Below, piece by piece: positions 38,801 through 51,341 of a DNA stretch of 64,000 bases. Position 1 is the first letter of the stretch, and every line of letters begins with the position of its first letter. The position numbers were made by a program, and so were the translations under genes. The stretch lies in contig NC_037593.1 in the NCBI RefSeq assembly GCF_003073045.1, positions 24,113,868 through 24,177,867 on the forward strand, written 5' to 3'. This stretch comes from Pomacea canaliculata (lineage: Eukaryota > Mollusca > Gastropoda > Architaenioglossa > Ampullariidae). The notes under the pieces are model-generated. The model was not told where the DNA came from, ran no database searches, and saw only the letters and a list, made by a program, of their open reading frames with translations.

Positions 38801-41800
38801 CAGTTGTCACATCCACACGCTCATCCCCATGCTGCTCGGTCTCTAGCTGCGAACACGAGCATTATCTTTGAACTTAAATTGCTTTCTATCAGTTAAAAAC
38901 AAAACTGTACTGAATTCTACAAAATTCAGCTTACGCTTGGCAACTTTGTTACTAGGCATGCGCACAACACCAAGAGGATGTGCCGGTGGTCTTGCGTCCA
39001 ACGGTTGGCCTACTTGCAGACGTGTGAGAGCGCGGAGGGAACAGACATTCACCCATCGGTGCTGGAGGTTCTAATTTTCTTTGGTGAACCACAAGAAAAA
39101 AGAAGAAACACAAGAATAAGAGGCAAAACGTCTACTGGAAATGTTTACTTCAGAAGGAATAACCGAGGAAAATTGGCAGGAACCAGCTTGTATTCCTCCG
39201 AAACAAGGACAAAAATCACTTAATGTCTAACCTTTTGCCTGCTGTGGTGACAGACGTCCAAAACGTTTTTGTAAGTTCTAGACAGTGTTTCTAATTTTAA
39301 AAAAAAATAAATAGTAATAATTCTCACAACGGTACACAGGAAGCATTTAGCAGTGTTTGGCTTTAGAAAGAAAAAAAATAGATGGTAAGGAAGCAGAACA
39401 AGATAAGGGAGGCGCCTTAGGCTGGGGAAGAATGTATCAAGATGCTGGGAGTCAGTTCCAACACATTATGCAAGGGGGAGGAACAGAGTGTGTGACCGGC
39501 GACTGGAAACACCAGCTAGCAGCAGGTCGTCGGAGACCTGCTAAAAAAAAAGTACATCTGTATGACAGGTTGTTCTGCCTGCTCGTCTCTTGTTGGACAT
39601 GCAAGAATTTTCCATCTTGCTTTTTGGATTTCAGCGAAATAAATAACTAACTATAATTTCTGACAAAGCCCGGGATGTACTTTGACATAAATCGCAATAG
39701 AAATATGGAGGATAGAATTTTTTTTTTATTTTTCTCTCTTTCTCCTCCTCTGTCGCTCTCCTAACAGTCGTTCGTGTTTACTTTCTCGGTTTTTTTTAAT
39801 TTTTCATCCACTTTTTTTAATTCTCCAATTTTCCCTTGTCCTCACCTTTCAGAAAGAATCTTGTTTCGCTTGCAGCTTGTTGCCAATTTTGTCTTTCTCT
39901 TTTCTCCTTCATTATCTTCTTCTTGCCTTTTATTCTTTTTTTATTCTTTGTATTTTCTAGCTCCTCCTTTCCTCCTCCACCACTCCACCCCCTTCTCGTA
40001 CATGCTTATCTTTTTTTTCCAGTGTCTTCCCTCCAACACATACCTCAGCAAGGCTGCAGGAGACCAAAAACTCGAACTTGCAAGGATCGTGACAGAAGCT
40101 CCCTAGTTAATTGCAACATCATTTTCTCGACTTTTATCAGAATAAGTGCTTGTGTTTGTGTCCCCTGTTCCATTATGTCTCGTCAGCTTGGTGCAGACGA
40201 GGCTTAGTTCGTCTGTGAGGTGGTCACAGGGGGTCCAAGGTCTGTCAGGAGGGATTCTCGGGGCACAGAAAACCTGGGGGTGCAGAGAGTGCGGGTATTT
40301 TTCCGTTTAGTATTCTAACCCAGCGGCCTTCACCGTTGTTAGCACACGACTGTTAGTCTGTCTTTGTGCAAGTTTTCCATCAACCAGTCCAACATTCTGA
40401 CCAGCTCCCTTATCTTGGCTATAGCAGCATCTAGGCATTTAAACCGAACAGACCTTTCTTCATGCCATCAGCGATTTGCGAATAAATTAAGCTTTCTCTA
40501 TATCTCCTTTACTCTCTCTTTTTATCAGAACAAGATAAATTACTTTAGTATCTTTCAAACTTAAAAGTGTAATTTAGTAATCGATTGGTCAACTGGAATC
40601 TTAATTATTGCCGTCTTTTCGCTGCATAAAGAACTCGAACCAAAGGCAATGGCGTCTTTCTGCATTTATGTAATCTTCTGACTTTTTGTTGCTGTGCCAT
40701 AATGTTTTTCTACACTGTAGCTAGAAACAATAAGGTGTTTGTACGGGTCTGGAACACCGCGATCTTCAGCTGACAATTGCGACGCCAAGGCAAAGCCAGT
40801 TCCTCGCTATTGGGGGTGGACGGGTGGGAGCGAAACTCGTTTTGTCTTCATAAACTTTTGTTAGACTTATTATTACAGTCGGCCAGAAATGGCAAACTTT
40901 GCCTTGACAGTAATGAGCACGACTCTCCCGACGGCTTTTGGGAAGGACAATGACTGTTCTGTAAAAAAGCAGTTGATAAAAGATTTGTATTCGTCAATCG
41001 TCAGATCAATCATTAGACAGTCGTGTGCTGTAGGGTGGACCCCTTCAGGGTTGTTGAAGTCTGTAGTACAGCGCGCTCTTACCTTCATAAACCAGATACT
41101 GAAAGGATTTGACCAAAAAAACCGACTTGGCAACTCTAAGGGAATATATTCAAACTATTTCTTCAAGTGTGTGTGTGTGTTTCGGAGTGTGTGCGTCTGT
41201 ATATGCGTGCGTCAATGACTCTTTCTCTCATGTTTCATTCTGTTTATTTTGAAAATTTTCTAATTGTGTGTGTGCGTGTGCCCATGTATGACATGTCCGA
41301 TTATTCAGAATAAGGAAGCAGAGAGTTGGTTGCATTGCTGTTGCTGATGTGTCCGAAATTCTAGAAGATGTGCGTTCAATACCGCCAGTTTGTTTGTGCA
41401 GGACATTAATATGTTTACGGAAAGCATGTGCATTTGAAGGTTTGCTAGAATATGGAAGGTATCAGGGCTTAATTCTGCTCCTAGTCCTCTCATTGATTGT
41501 CAAGAACAGACGGCCAGTATAAACACATTTATCTTGTCTGCTTCCTCGCTTGTTCCATGTCTGCCTTCCTCCGTCTCTCCCTTCCCGTTTCTTCTCTTCC
41601 ATTTGATAAAATCTCTGTTGATGACAAACATCGGACAAAATCGGACCTGGGACATTTTTCATTAAGTGAGGCATGAACATCGTACATCTGCCTTTCAAGA
41701 TCGACCCGCTGCCGAGGATGTAAGGTGGAATCTGTGTTCATTTCCATTCGATTAGGTAGTTGTTCTGTGACCTTCGACCTTCCTTAGAAAGGATTCAAAT

Positions 41801-44800
41801 CAAATAAAAAAAAATAAAAACGCCAGATGGCTGTTTGGCTGATATCGTTACTGTTATAATCGTCCAATGACGATATTGTGTCATCAGTATAATCAGCTAA
41901 ACGTGTGGCAGAGGGGAGGCCTGGCAAGAAAGGGGGTAAAAGAGGTGGGGGTCACTGCTACCTTGTCCATCGATGTGCAAGAAGAATGTTAGCATGGCAC
42001 CCAGACCAATGCGTGAACGAACACCAAAACACAGAAAAATGTACGGGTGAATTAAACAGAAAATAAAATGGGGGTGGGTGGAGAGAGAGAGAAAGAAAAA
42101 GGTAAAAGTAAGGTGGGAGACTCTCTTCTCACTCTTCAGTACAAGTACAGACTAGTTTACTAATTTTGATCTTTTCTGTTTCCGTCGTATAACTGTGACC
42201 CCCAGCTGTGACACACATTGACCCATCAGTCATTGGGTCACTGTCAGCACAAATGTTTTGTTCGCAGAAAATGGCACACAGTGCGATATGGTATATTTCG
42301 AAACATATCGTTTGAGTTTTTAATTGAAACTCCAGACTTTCCTCTTGCAAAGAGTGACAGCTTAGCATTTCATGTCACTATTGTCAATGAAGCCCCGACT
42401 AGGAAGAAATGGGTTCTTAGTAAAGAGAGGCAACTCTTTTACAGCACATGGCATGACAGGGGTTGTAGAGTTGTAGCCCTTTGTCCTCACGCATCTCTCA
42501 CAGCGTTACAGTCCGCTGAGATCGCGCAAGATGTTGACAAAACAAACCTGAAGCTAATTACATACTTCCGCAGGGTCCAGTGCACAATATACCATCCCTG
42601 AAAAAAAGAAGTATGGATCGACAGAGTGTGTGTGTGTCCAGATAAGTGGAATACAACGCACGCACGTGAGACCACCTTTCATGTTCGCGCGCACTTTTGT
42701 CGTGATAGGCGGGGGAGAGAATCACTTTGGTATCACTGCTTCCTGTTTACAGCCTCACTCGCTTCTGTTTTACATATATATATATCAACGTTTTAACCCC
42801 GATGAAGCCACTGGGTGATACGCTTCTTCCTGGGTAACTGGGATCTCAGACCTACCAGTTGTTAACTCTCGAGAAAAATAAATGTATCCGCACATATTGT
42901 GATGTGCGATACAATGTATGCATTGATGAATTGCTGCTGCTGTTGTTTACTACAAAGATCTGCTTCCTTTGCAACTTGTTAGCCAAGCTGATGAATATAT
43001 GTGCCTGGTGATGGAAGGAAAACCTTAGATGGGTGATCTGCGTTATGTCATATTGATAGGCCAGAAGTTTAATTTTAGGATGCTTCTAAGCCGGCCTGTC
43101 AAGCCAGTCTGAGCCACTACAAGATAAAAGACAAAGCCGTCGTTATCATCATCAAGAGCATCAATGAAGAGAGTTTATGGCACCGGCATTGTTTTAGCCG
43201 TGTATAAACATATTTTCTATAAATATGTTTCGGCGTGCTTGTGTTTTAGAACACAGATATGTACACTGCGCTTGTTTGCCACGGGAGCAGTAGCGCTTTT
43301 GAAGCGCATTAATCACTAAAAACTTTGATTAGTGTGGACTATTTCTTGTAAACAGCACGCCACTATTTGTCTGTGAATGAATGACTTTGAAAATGTACTC
43401 GATACATTCTTCACCGTTACTGATCGTGTTATGACAATTTTCCATGTACATAGAGTCAATGTGTTTATGGTCTTTTACAGTTTCCTTCCTCGGTTTGGTT
43501 GTAGTTGGTTGTTTTTATTTAAATGACTGTTTATCTTTTATGTAAAAGTGTATTTTTTCTGTTGTTGTTATTGAGTTTATTGTTCATAGACTGAACTTGT
43601 GGAGTGCTGAAAAAACTCCTTTATTTCTTCTTTCTCCTTTTGTTTTTTTTGTATATATTTGAAGCCCTTGTCTCCTTCCCACGGTTGGTTTTTTTTTTTT
43701 TTTTCGAGATCTGACATGCGAGTCATTAGATGTCGTAATTCTTTTAATTATTCTTTTTCTACACAGCGGGCCACCAAAGCAAACGAATTTCTGCGATGAG
43801 GCGGCCGTGTTTGTAATTCATTGAAGTTTGTCATCACTTTATTATATAAGAATTCATATTCTAAGCTTCTGAAGAATACACCTGTTACAGACTTGAACAC
43901 AATAAAATCTTTAATACATGAAAACAATATTTGTTCAATTGTGTGTGTGTGGAGGGCGGGGGGTAACGGTGGAGAAAAGGTCAGTAACAAGTAGATGTGT
44001 TTAACCCCTCGCTGATTTATTGTCATGTGTGTTATGTGTTTCTGCCATGTGTTGCGTCCTACCTGCTGTCTTTCCATCTGTGTGTGGGGTGCATGAGTTA
44101 ATGTGTGGGTGGGCAAGTGATTACCCCCGACCCCGTGAATCAGATGAGAAACCAATGCTATCTTCGATGAAGTTTGCGAAACAATATATTCCACGTATCT
44201 ACTTATTATTGTTTGTTGTATGGCTTTTAATTTTTGTAAACAATAGAACTGACCAGCAGGAACTATCATAGTCTGGATTTTATGCTAAATTTATTCCCCT
44301 CTAGACATAATCATAGGTCCTTGCCAACACCGCGTGTCACCATTGTCGCTGCCTGCCTTTTCTTTTCACCCTTCTGCTACTTCCACCCCTAACGCCAACT
44401 ATCTGCCTATAGACAGTACACATGCTGACTATTATGTCTATATATATCCTTACTATTCGTTCCTTGATTCCTCTTTGTGCCTTCTGTGAGTGTCTAATTG
44501 CTTACCTTCCAAAATCAACAACAAAAATTCCCCTCTCACAGCCTCTGATGTTATAATATCCCTTTCACATCACGCGTATAGCAGGATGGAGCGTTGCATA
44601 TATAGTAGAATGGAGGATCACATACAATAACCCCAGAAAATGTTAAATATTATCATCCCCTATGAGTACAGAAAGATATAGAGAGATAAAGACAAATAGA
44701 CGAAAGCAACAAAAACAAAACAAGTTTTAAAATTCAGTTGTCTTTGTGTTTGTGTCGTTTCCGCTGTTCATCTTTTTCTCCCTTATTTTTCTCTCGATTT

Positions 44801-45080
44801 ATGGAGAGGACATTCATTTGTCGGTCCTAACCCTAACAGTGTGTTCAGTTGCAAAACCGTTTCGCTTCAGCTTTCTAAACGCCAACAGCAAGTACTCGGC
44901 TAAGAAAGACGTTTCATTGCTCGGGTTATTGTCTGTGATCTCCACCCTGCCTACGGGTCAAGATAGCAATTAGGGCAAGACTGACCGCTTGTAAAAGTCA
45001 GCCCACGTGTACTCCTACCTTCCCTCGCACGGACGAACCCATTAAAAAAAAAACGCCCACCAGACGTTCCGCCTCACCGC
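33658..45080. other. 11.4 kb between K2P and cathepsin cluster, no gene supported
   Basis: The first part should contain the K2P 3' UTR, but I cannot fix a polyadenylation site. The rest is AT-rich with T-runs, TG runs and short open frames. The longest frame that does not look compositional is at 42,218-42,601 (127 codons, plus); I recognise no family in it. A (TTTTC)n/T tract lies at 35,822-35,864. Nothing else is supported. Confidence 0.5.
35822..35864. repeat. (TTTTC)n running into poly-T
   Basis: Four to five cttttctttt units merge into about 20 T. Simple repeat, or the A-rich tail of a minus-strand retroelement, but no element body is recognisable beside it. Confidence 0.7.
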
Positions 45081-45085
45081 CCGCT

Positions 45086-45176
45086 CCAAGCAGGTGACTG
45101 TCTCGTGTGATGTCTTTGACGAGAAGCTATAAGCAACATATAAACATCGTCGATGCTTTGGCTGTGGACAGCGAAA
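45086..45176 (+). promoter_or_regulatory. Cathepsin B gene A promoter and leader exon
   Basis: TATAAA at 45,139-45,144 lies about 40 bp downstream of a conserved block ccaagcaggtgactgtct (45,086-45,103). A strong splice donor, gaaa|gtaagt, follows at 45,177. The same order and near-identical sequence precede gene B. Transcription would start about 25-30 bp after the TATA box, giving a very short noncoding leader exon spliced to the acceptor at 46,134, one base before the ATG. The exact start site is inference. Confidence 0.55.
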
Positions 45177-46135
45177 GTAAGTTATTTTCTTCAGTATATT
45201 TTTTCTCTCATCTCTACACGAAATTTTCCCTCGAACTCTTTTCTTTTTGTTCTTTAACCTATCGAGTAATGTTTAGCTGTCGGTTCAGGTTTTTCGTGAG
45301 TAACGTAATAAACGAAAATTAATTGCTCGATTGAGACAAGCGAAAACATACCCAAGCCACAGGTCATGAAAGTCGCTTGAAACGTTTTTCCATTTACGAG
45401 TTTCGTTCCTGTTTTGGGTGAAGTTAAAAACTGAAGTATAGGGCTAATACTTTATTATTCATATATATATTCGCTTTCAGTTAATAAACGAAAAGTTGGA
45501 AAATACGGTTTTTAAACATCCTCGTTCTCCCCTGCTAAAAACTGTTTATAAGATTCCTTGTCAAGTGGTAAAGTAGGTCTTATAGTAATGAAAGACCCAT
45601 GCAATTCCTTTATAACCAACTTGAGCAATTAACTAATAGTTGAACTAACACATTAACGTTAATCTACGCAGTTGACACATATATGTGGTCTTTATAAATT
45701 ATAAAATATTTGAAGATTTGGAACATCTTTCGTTTGGAAGGGTTTATGACAGTGACATAAGTTGTCAGCGCCATGTCACACCCAAATTAAAGCAGCATTT
45801 GGATTTTGTGCAAACGCCATTGGGGTCCATATAAAACCCACCGACATGAAAGAATTATGCAAAGATATTGGATAACCTGTGCTTATAATGTTATCATTCA
45901 GTTCTAACATAACAGCATAAACTTAAAAGCATTTTTAATGTTTACAATTTTCTGAACAATTAATGGCAGTAAACAAAATTTTTTTTTTTACATTTCTAAT
46001 CAATACTGATTTTTACTTTAATCACTTTCATGAAGTTTATTTCAATTTGCGATCACCTAGCTGTAACCATTATATGTCATTTGAGAATAATAGGTAAAAA
46101 TTGTAACTTTGGGTTATGATGATGTTCATGTCAGA

Positions 46136-49100
46136 ATGAAGTTCCTGTTACTGGCATCAGCTGTTGCTGTGGCTCTGGCAGCCCCTAGGATTGACTTTGG
46201 TCTTCTTACAGATGAAGAAATCGAATACATCAACAAAGTGCAGACATCCTGGAAGGTGACAAGCATAAGCCTTCATCAATATATATGTATTGCGTTTTAC
46301 TCCTATACTTTGAAGTATGTCACTAATTTTGCGTGATAAAAATCCATTGCTTAATAACATATTTTTCAACTTCAAATTCATTTTATTTTTCAATAGGCTG
46401 GCCGCAACTTCCCAAAAGATGCTTCATATGTAAAGAATCTGATGGGGATGAACATGGTAGAGTCTAAAGCTTACTTTGAGCGTTTGCCTAGAAAAGTCAT
46501 GGCATTTGATGCTGACCTTCCCGAAAACTTTGATGCCAGAGAAAAATGGCCAAACTGCCCAACTATCCAGGAAATTCGAGACCAGGGCAGCTGTGGATCT
46601 TGTTGGGTATGCTCCACAATGATTGGATAACATTTTGTACACTAGACACTTACAAGTCCCTGCATATTGTGTTTTGAGTGGAGTGATTGCAAGTCTTTTT
46701 TTTGAAAAGCTGTTGTTGTTTTTTTAACAACAGGCTTTTGGTGCTGTGGAAGCCATGTCTGATCGCATCTGCATTGCATCAAATGGTGCTAAGATCGTCC
46801 ATTTATCTGCAGAAGATTTAGTTTCCTGCTGTGATAATGGTGCTGATGGGTGAGGACTTGCTCTATCACTCAATCATGTTAGTTACTGCAGCTACGCGAG
46901 TTGAACATCTGATGCTTCCAGCCTTTTAAAGAAAACCCATTATGCTACCTAATTTGCTTAAACTTCCATTTGGTAATAATGTGTTTGGTACAGCGTAAGA
47001 AAATCTTTTTCAGAAAAATATGGAAATTGTTTACATAGAACAGTGGTACCTTGGCACTCGAATTCCTCCATATTCAACCATTTTGGTCCTTGATCAATAT
47101 TTTGAAGAATTCTGCTTTGGGAAACAAATCTGGAATTTATTTCAAATACTTTTAATTATTCTCAAACAGTGGTATGGACCATATTTTTATGTGGATCATT
47201 AAAATGGTGGGCGTGTGTCTTTCAGATGTAATGGCGGAGCCCCTGCTGCAGCTTGGTTGTACTTTGTAAACAATGGTATTGTGACTGGTGGACAGTATAA
47301 TAGTAGCCAGGTATTTTCATTGGATTACTTCTTCTTTAACGTGTGTGTTAGGCTTTATTTTCTCTTTTTTCTTTTCCAGTCTGTGAAACGGTGGGTCTTG
47401 TCATCTGTATATACAGTGTTGATGGCCAGAGTAAATGAGTTCATCTTTACACTCTTTTGGCACATTTGCATGGTTTTTTGGTTAGTTTTTTGTCTTTTTA
47501 TGAATATATACTATTATAATTCTATCATGTTGTCAATTTGTTGTTAATAAACAGGGCTGCCAGCCATACCAAATCCCAGCCTGTGATCACCATGTGGTTG
47601 GCAAACTGAAGCCATGTGGAGATGGTATGGTAACACCCAAGTGTGAGAAAAAGTGTCAGCCAAACTACAAAATTAGTTATGAAAGTGACAAGCATTATGG
47701 TGAGTTTCTTACTTTACGATGAGACCTGTTATTTTTCTCTATTTAAGAGCTTTCTGTCATACACATGTATCCTTCCATTATCTTCCATCATTCATTGAAC
47801 ACAATTACTGATTAATAGGCAAGGGGGGCAGCATAGAGAAAATCTAATCCATAATTTAATCCATTCTGCCATAAAGTGTGATGAGATGTTGGTTTGGCAA
47901 AATATCAACTTGTGACTGCGTGTTAAGTAAAATCTGAAGTATAAAAAGATAAAACACAAACTTGGTGCTTGAAACTTGATAAAATTTTCCTATCTAACTT
48001 GATGATTTCCAGGGTTTTAAGGTACTTATACCCCATTTCCATTTTCAGGCGCAAACACATACTCAGTGTCTGGAGAGAAGGAAATTATGCAAGAATTGTA
48101 TACCAATGGAACTGTAGAAGCAGGAATTACAGTATACAGTGACTTCCTACAGTACAAATCAGGTACAGCCTGTCAATGAAGTATAATGCTCAGTAGCTTT
48201 TTTTTTCAAGTAGGCTTATTTCTGAAATTAATTTTTGTGCTGGAAGTTTCATTTTGCATTCAGCCTTGCACAACAGCAGCCTTGCTCTATTTATTCATAA
48301 CAGTAGTATACATAATAAATATTTCTGATCGTAGTCTCAGTAGTTAATATCTGACAGACTGGGATATACTGAATGAATAACGTTTCACATCTGTTTCCCC
48401 ATGGTCTTGGCACAAAGTTGCTTGAAATGATTAATTTTAGACTGCGTTTCCAGGTGTGTACAGACACACCAGTGGCTCTGAGCTTGGAGCTCATTCTGTG
48501 AAAATTCTTGGATATGGAGTGGAAAATGGAGACAAATACTGGCTGGTAGCCAATTCTTGGAATGCTGATTGGGGTGCACAAGGTTAGTGAATACTTCAAC
48601 AGTGGAGCATTAAATACTTATTGATCATTACTTTTGAATAATATAGGATATCTGCAGAGCAACTGATTAATCCACTGGAGCCAGGCTATTTACTGGGTAA
48701 TTCTGGTATTTTTAATGTGGAGTGACTAAAAGTTGCACAAACTACAGTCATGATCTAGACACATTGTGTTTAAGTAGATGAGTTGTATACAGACTTTTGT
48801 TAGTCACCAGATTTAATTTTCTGATTTTTTCAAAGGTATGGTAACTTCAGACTTAATGTACTACCTGAATATTTATTTCAGAAGAAATGATCATTATGGG
48901 TTGTCGTAAAGAGCATTTAGACATGCCTAGTTAATGTAATGGATCCTGCTTGTGGCTATTGTTATTGGGCATCCTTTGGTCACTCCTCTTGAATACAGCA
49001 GTCAGAATTATGCAGGAAATTGCTATTGTCCACTATACTTTTGTAATAAAGTAAGGTATTGTAGCAGGTGCTGCCTAATTATGTGCAAATAGGCACACAC

Positions 49101-49542
49101 ATTCCCTCATCAAAATATAATAATAATAAATAGCACTTTTCCAAAGATTGGCTCAGAGTGCTTTGCATAAATAATATACAGACTGGATCATCAACAACTA
49201 TATTCCCATATTCACATATAACAGACATGCTCACTTCTTCAACACACACACACTCATACACAGTAAATTACAGACATGCTATGCACTCATGGTTTGGACA
49301 GGGTCACACTGAAGTCGTTCTTAAAAGATGCGTCTTACGTTTAGACTTAAAGTTGGCGTGTATGCTTAAAAGGTAGTAAAATATTCACATTTACTTTCTT
49401 CCATCACCACACAGAGTTTAAAAAACTGAAACATTTGCTTGGACTTTCTTTGTGAATGTTGTCAGGTTTTTTCAAGATTTTGCGAGGCAATGATGAATGC
49501 GAGATAGAAAGCCATATTGTTGCTGGAAAACCAAAAGTGTGA
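46136..49542 (+). CDS. Cathepsin B-like cysteine protease, gene A
   Basis: Peptidase family C1A. Eight coding exons: 46136-46255, 46397-46606, 46734-46849, 47226-47310, 47555-47699, 48049-48162, 48454-48582, 49466-49542; all GT...AG, 996 bases, 331 residues plus TGA. Residues 1-16 are a signal peptide, then a C1 propeptide (WKAGRNF at 39-45), mature enzyme from LPENFDAR (81). Catalytic Cys109 (QGSCGSCW), His277 and Asn297 (NSW) are present, as is the occluding-loop His pair 189-190 that gives cathepsin B its dipeptidyl-carboxypeptidase activity. The ATG is the one after acceptor catgtcag; an in-frame ATG at 46,109 is intronic. Odd: compared with gene B and human cathepsin B it has lost one disulfide Cys (Gly146), the S2 aromatic (Ala154), and has Thr247, Gly251, Ala276, Ser278 and Glu319 at usually fixed positions. 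Likely lysosomal or secreted digestive protease, possibly with altered activity. Confidence 0.93.
48655..49362. mobile_element. Extra ~700 bp in intron 7 of gene A, SINE-like part
   Basis: Intron 7 of gene A is 883 bp against 190 bp in gene B; the sequences part near 48,655 and rejoin at tatgcttaaaagg (49,361). The right-hand part (about 49,050-49,360) has an (ATT)n stretch beside tagcacttttccaaa...agtgctttgcat and ends with agatgcgtctta...acttaaag, a look I associate with invertebrate SINE/LINE 3' ends, probably in minus orientation. No target duplication could be defined. A deletion in gene B is the alternative. Confidence 0.4.
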
Positions 49543-49614
49543 TGCCCTGCAGCACCCAGCAACTTCCAACATTGGATCTATTTTCAGTTAAATTCTGTGT
49601 TTTGCTCACTTAGA

Positions 49615-49620
49615 AATAAA
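49615..49620 (+). terminator. Polyadenylation signal AATAAA, gene A (proximal)
   Basis: AATAAA 73 bases after the stop codon. The corresponding place in gene B reads aaaggaaaa, so this proximal signal is not shared. Confidence 0.4.
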
Positions 49621-50270
49621 AATGCTGATAAAATGTTCACAATCTGCAAATTGAGGAAATAGGAAACTCTACCCTGAGATCACAAGTCTACTTTGATCAA
49701 GTTCATATCTGTGAGAATGTTTTCTGTAATATTGCAGAGTAATCAGAAGCATTATTTCTAATTTTTTTAAAATGTACGACACTTGGATCTATAGGTTGTT
49801 TTTTTTTTTTGGAGGAAATCACAGAGATAGTTCTCCACAAAGTATGAGATATTACACAAAAGGTCCTCTCTACACCTGAAATATTCCTTTGTAATTTCCA
49901 GTAGTCAGGTCTTTGGCAATGGATGAGGCTGTTTATGGAAGTTTTTAACTGTCATGAACCCAGAATCCGATTTTAGCCATTAGATTGTTTATGGCGATGA
50001 AACACGGCAGTTTTGTACAGTTTTTTAGAGCAACAATTGCTGGTTATAGTGTTCAGAGGCAGTGCAGTGATTCTTTACATGTGTTATCATTGATGCCTGT
50101 TTAAAATACACTTGAGCAACCACTACTTTTATCAATGGCCAAATTCCACAGTCTAATGAATGCATAAGGAACAGTATTCAAGTTACAATTTTCAGTATTA
50201 ACATGTTCTAGTACTGACTGTCAAATCCATAAGTTTTCTACACACTTTTTATTAAAAACATTTTTGTCAA

Positions 50271-50276
50271 AATAAA
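50271..50276 (+). terminator. Polyadenylation signal AATAAA, gene A (distal)
   Basis: AATAAA in tcaaaataaaaaaa, about 730 bases after the stop and conserved in gene B at 57,525-57,530. Conservation makes it a reasonable alternative 3' end. Confidence 0.4.
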
Positions 50277-50456
50277 AAAATTGAACTGAATTTTTTTGTT
50301 GTTGTCTGAAATACTGTGGTGCCTGTACCTTTTAGTCAATGCGTTCGGTTTGTACACATTCATTCTTTTATAGTTTTGGGTGTTGTACACTAAAGATATG
50401 CTCTTCCAAGCCATTCCAAGGAATACCCCAGTGTATTGCATTAAGAACTGCTCGTC

Positions 50457-51232
50457 GTCACTGTCACAGATGCCGGTGCTCTCATAAGCAACACACATAC
50501 ACGACGTCCGTACGTGTTCTTTCAAAACACAAAACAACGATTGCCTGAAGCTATCCACGTAATGTTATTAAGTTTCTCGAATGGCACAGGACTTACAGAT
50601 TACAAAACATATGCATAAATAATAGCTCGCCTCTACACAATACTCTATTGGCGACATACATGCAGCTAATGATACATATAATGTTTATCTTTGGGGCACT
50701 TCGATCTCCGATCAATCACACTAATTAGCTCTTAATCTTAATCTCAACTCTCGCCACCTGTGTATGGGAAACACACGGCTCTCACAGTTCTGTTCATCAA
50801 CACAAAGTTCCAATTATATTATCTCAATTATAATCGCCCCAGCAGACGTTGAGTACTTCACTTAGAGTTTCTTGGCGACGCGAAGTCAATGGTACACCCG
50901 TCCACACACTGCTGGTGATCGAGGATTTGTCCAGATCTAATCTTCTATCAGAAGGGCTCTAACACAATTGCCCGTACACAGAACAATAAACCTTGGCTAG
51001 GCAATGTATAAATACTGGCATCTTCCTTTCTATCTTAAAACACACACACACACAAAAACACGTCCTCTCTCATGTCCGCCAATGCCGTCTGCTTCTCATA
51101 TCTGTCGCTAGAGTGATCTCCCTTTCCTCGCTGACATTCACTCACTCATCAATGTTATTTACCACTTATACACACCCATACAACATGATATAAGTCATGT
51201 GATCTGTCATGTGACGAGTCACGCGCTACTCA
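50457..51232. other. Unique spacer between duplication units A and B
   Basis: 776 bp with no match to the flanks of the other unit. It contains a short (CA)n run near 51,040 and a potential AATAAA near 50,985. No gene seen. Confidence 0.6.
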
Positions 51233-51241
51233 ACGCTCGCA

Positions 51242-51341
51242 CCAAGCAGGTGACTGTCTTGTGATATCTTTGACAATAAGTTAAGCAGCATATAAACATC
51301 GTCGTGGCTTTGGTTGGCAAGTATCACCTGTGCACGGCAAA
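51242..51341 (+). promoter_or_regulatory. Cathepsin B gene B promoter and leader exon
   Basis: Block ccaagcaggtgactgtct at 51,242-51,259, TATAAA at 51,291-51,296, and donor caaa|gtaagt at 51,342. The leader is ~13 bases longer between TATA and donor than in gene A. Intron 1 would run to acceptor catgtcag ending at 52,242, one base before the ATG. Confidence 0.55.

Larger units (their letters stand above)
45080..50456 (+). repeat. Cathepsin B tandem duplication unit A
   Basis: Aligns to 51,233-57,712 from just upstream of the promoter to about 900 bp beyond the stop codon. Upstream of ccaagcaggtgact (45,086) the two loci diverge; downstream they separate after 'aagaactgctc' (50,456 and 57,712). 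Unlike the large repeat at the left of the window, this one has no gap, has a 776 bp unique spacer and has diverged coding sequence, so it is a real duplication. Confidence 0.9.

Noticed and set aside
44820..44845. Telomere-like ctaaccctaa
   Set aside because: Only about two units; too short to be an interstitial telomeric repeat.
46109..46135. Upstream in-frame ATG before cathepsin gene A (and 52,217 for gene B)
   Set aside because: It lies in the intron before acceptor catgtcag and would put ten residues before the signal peptide.
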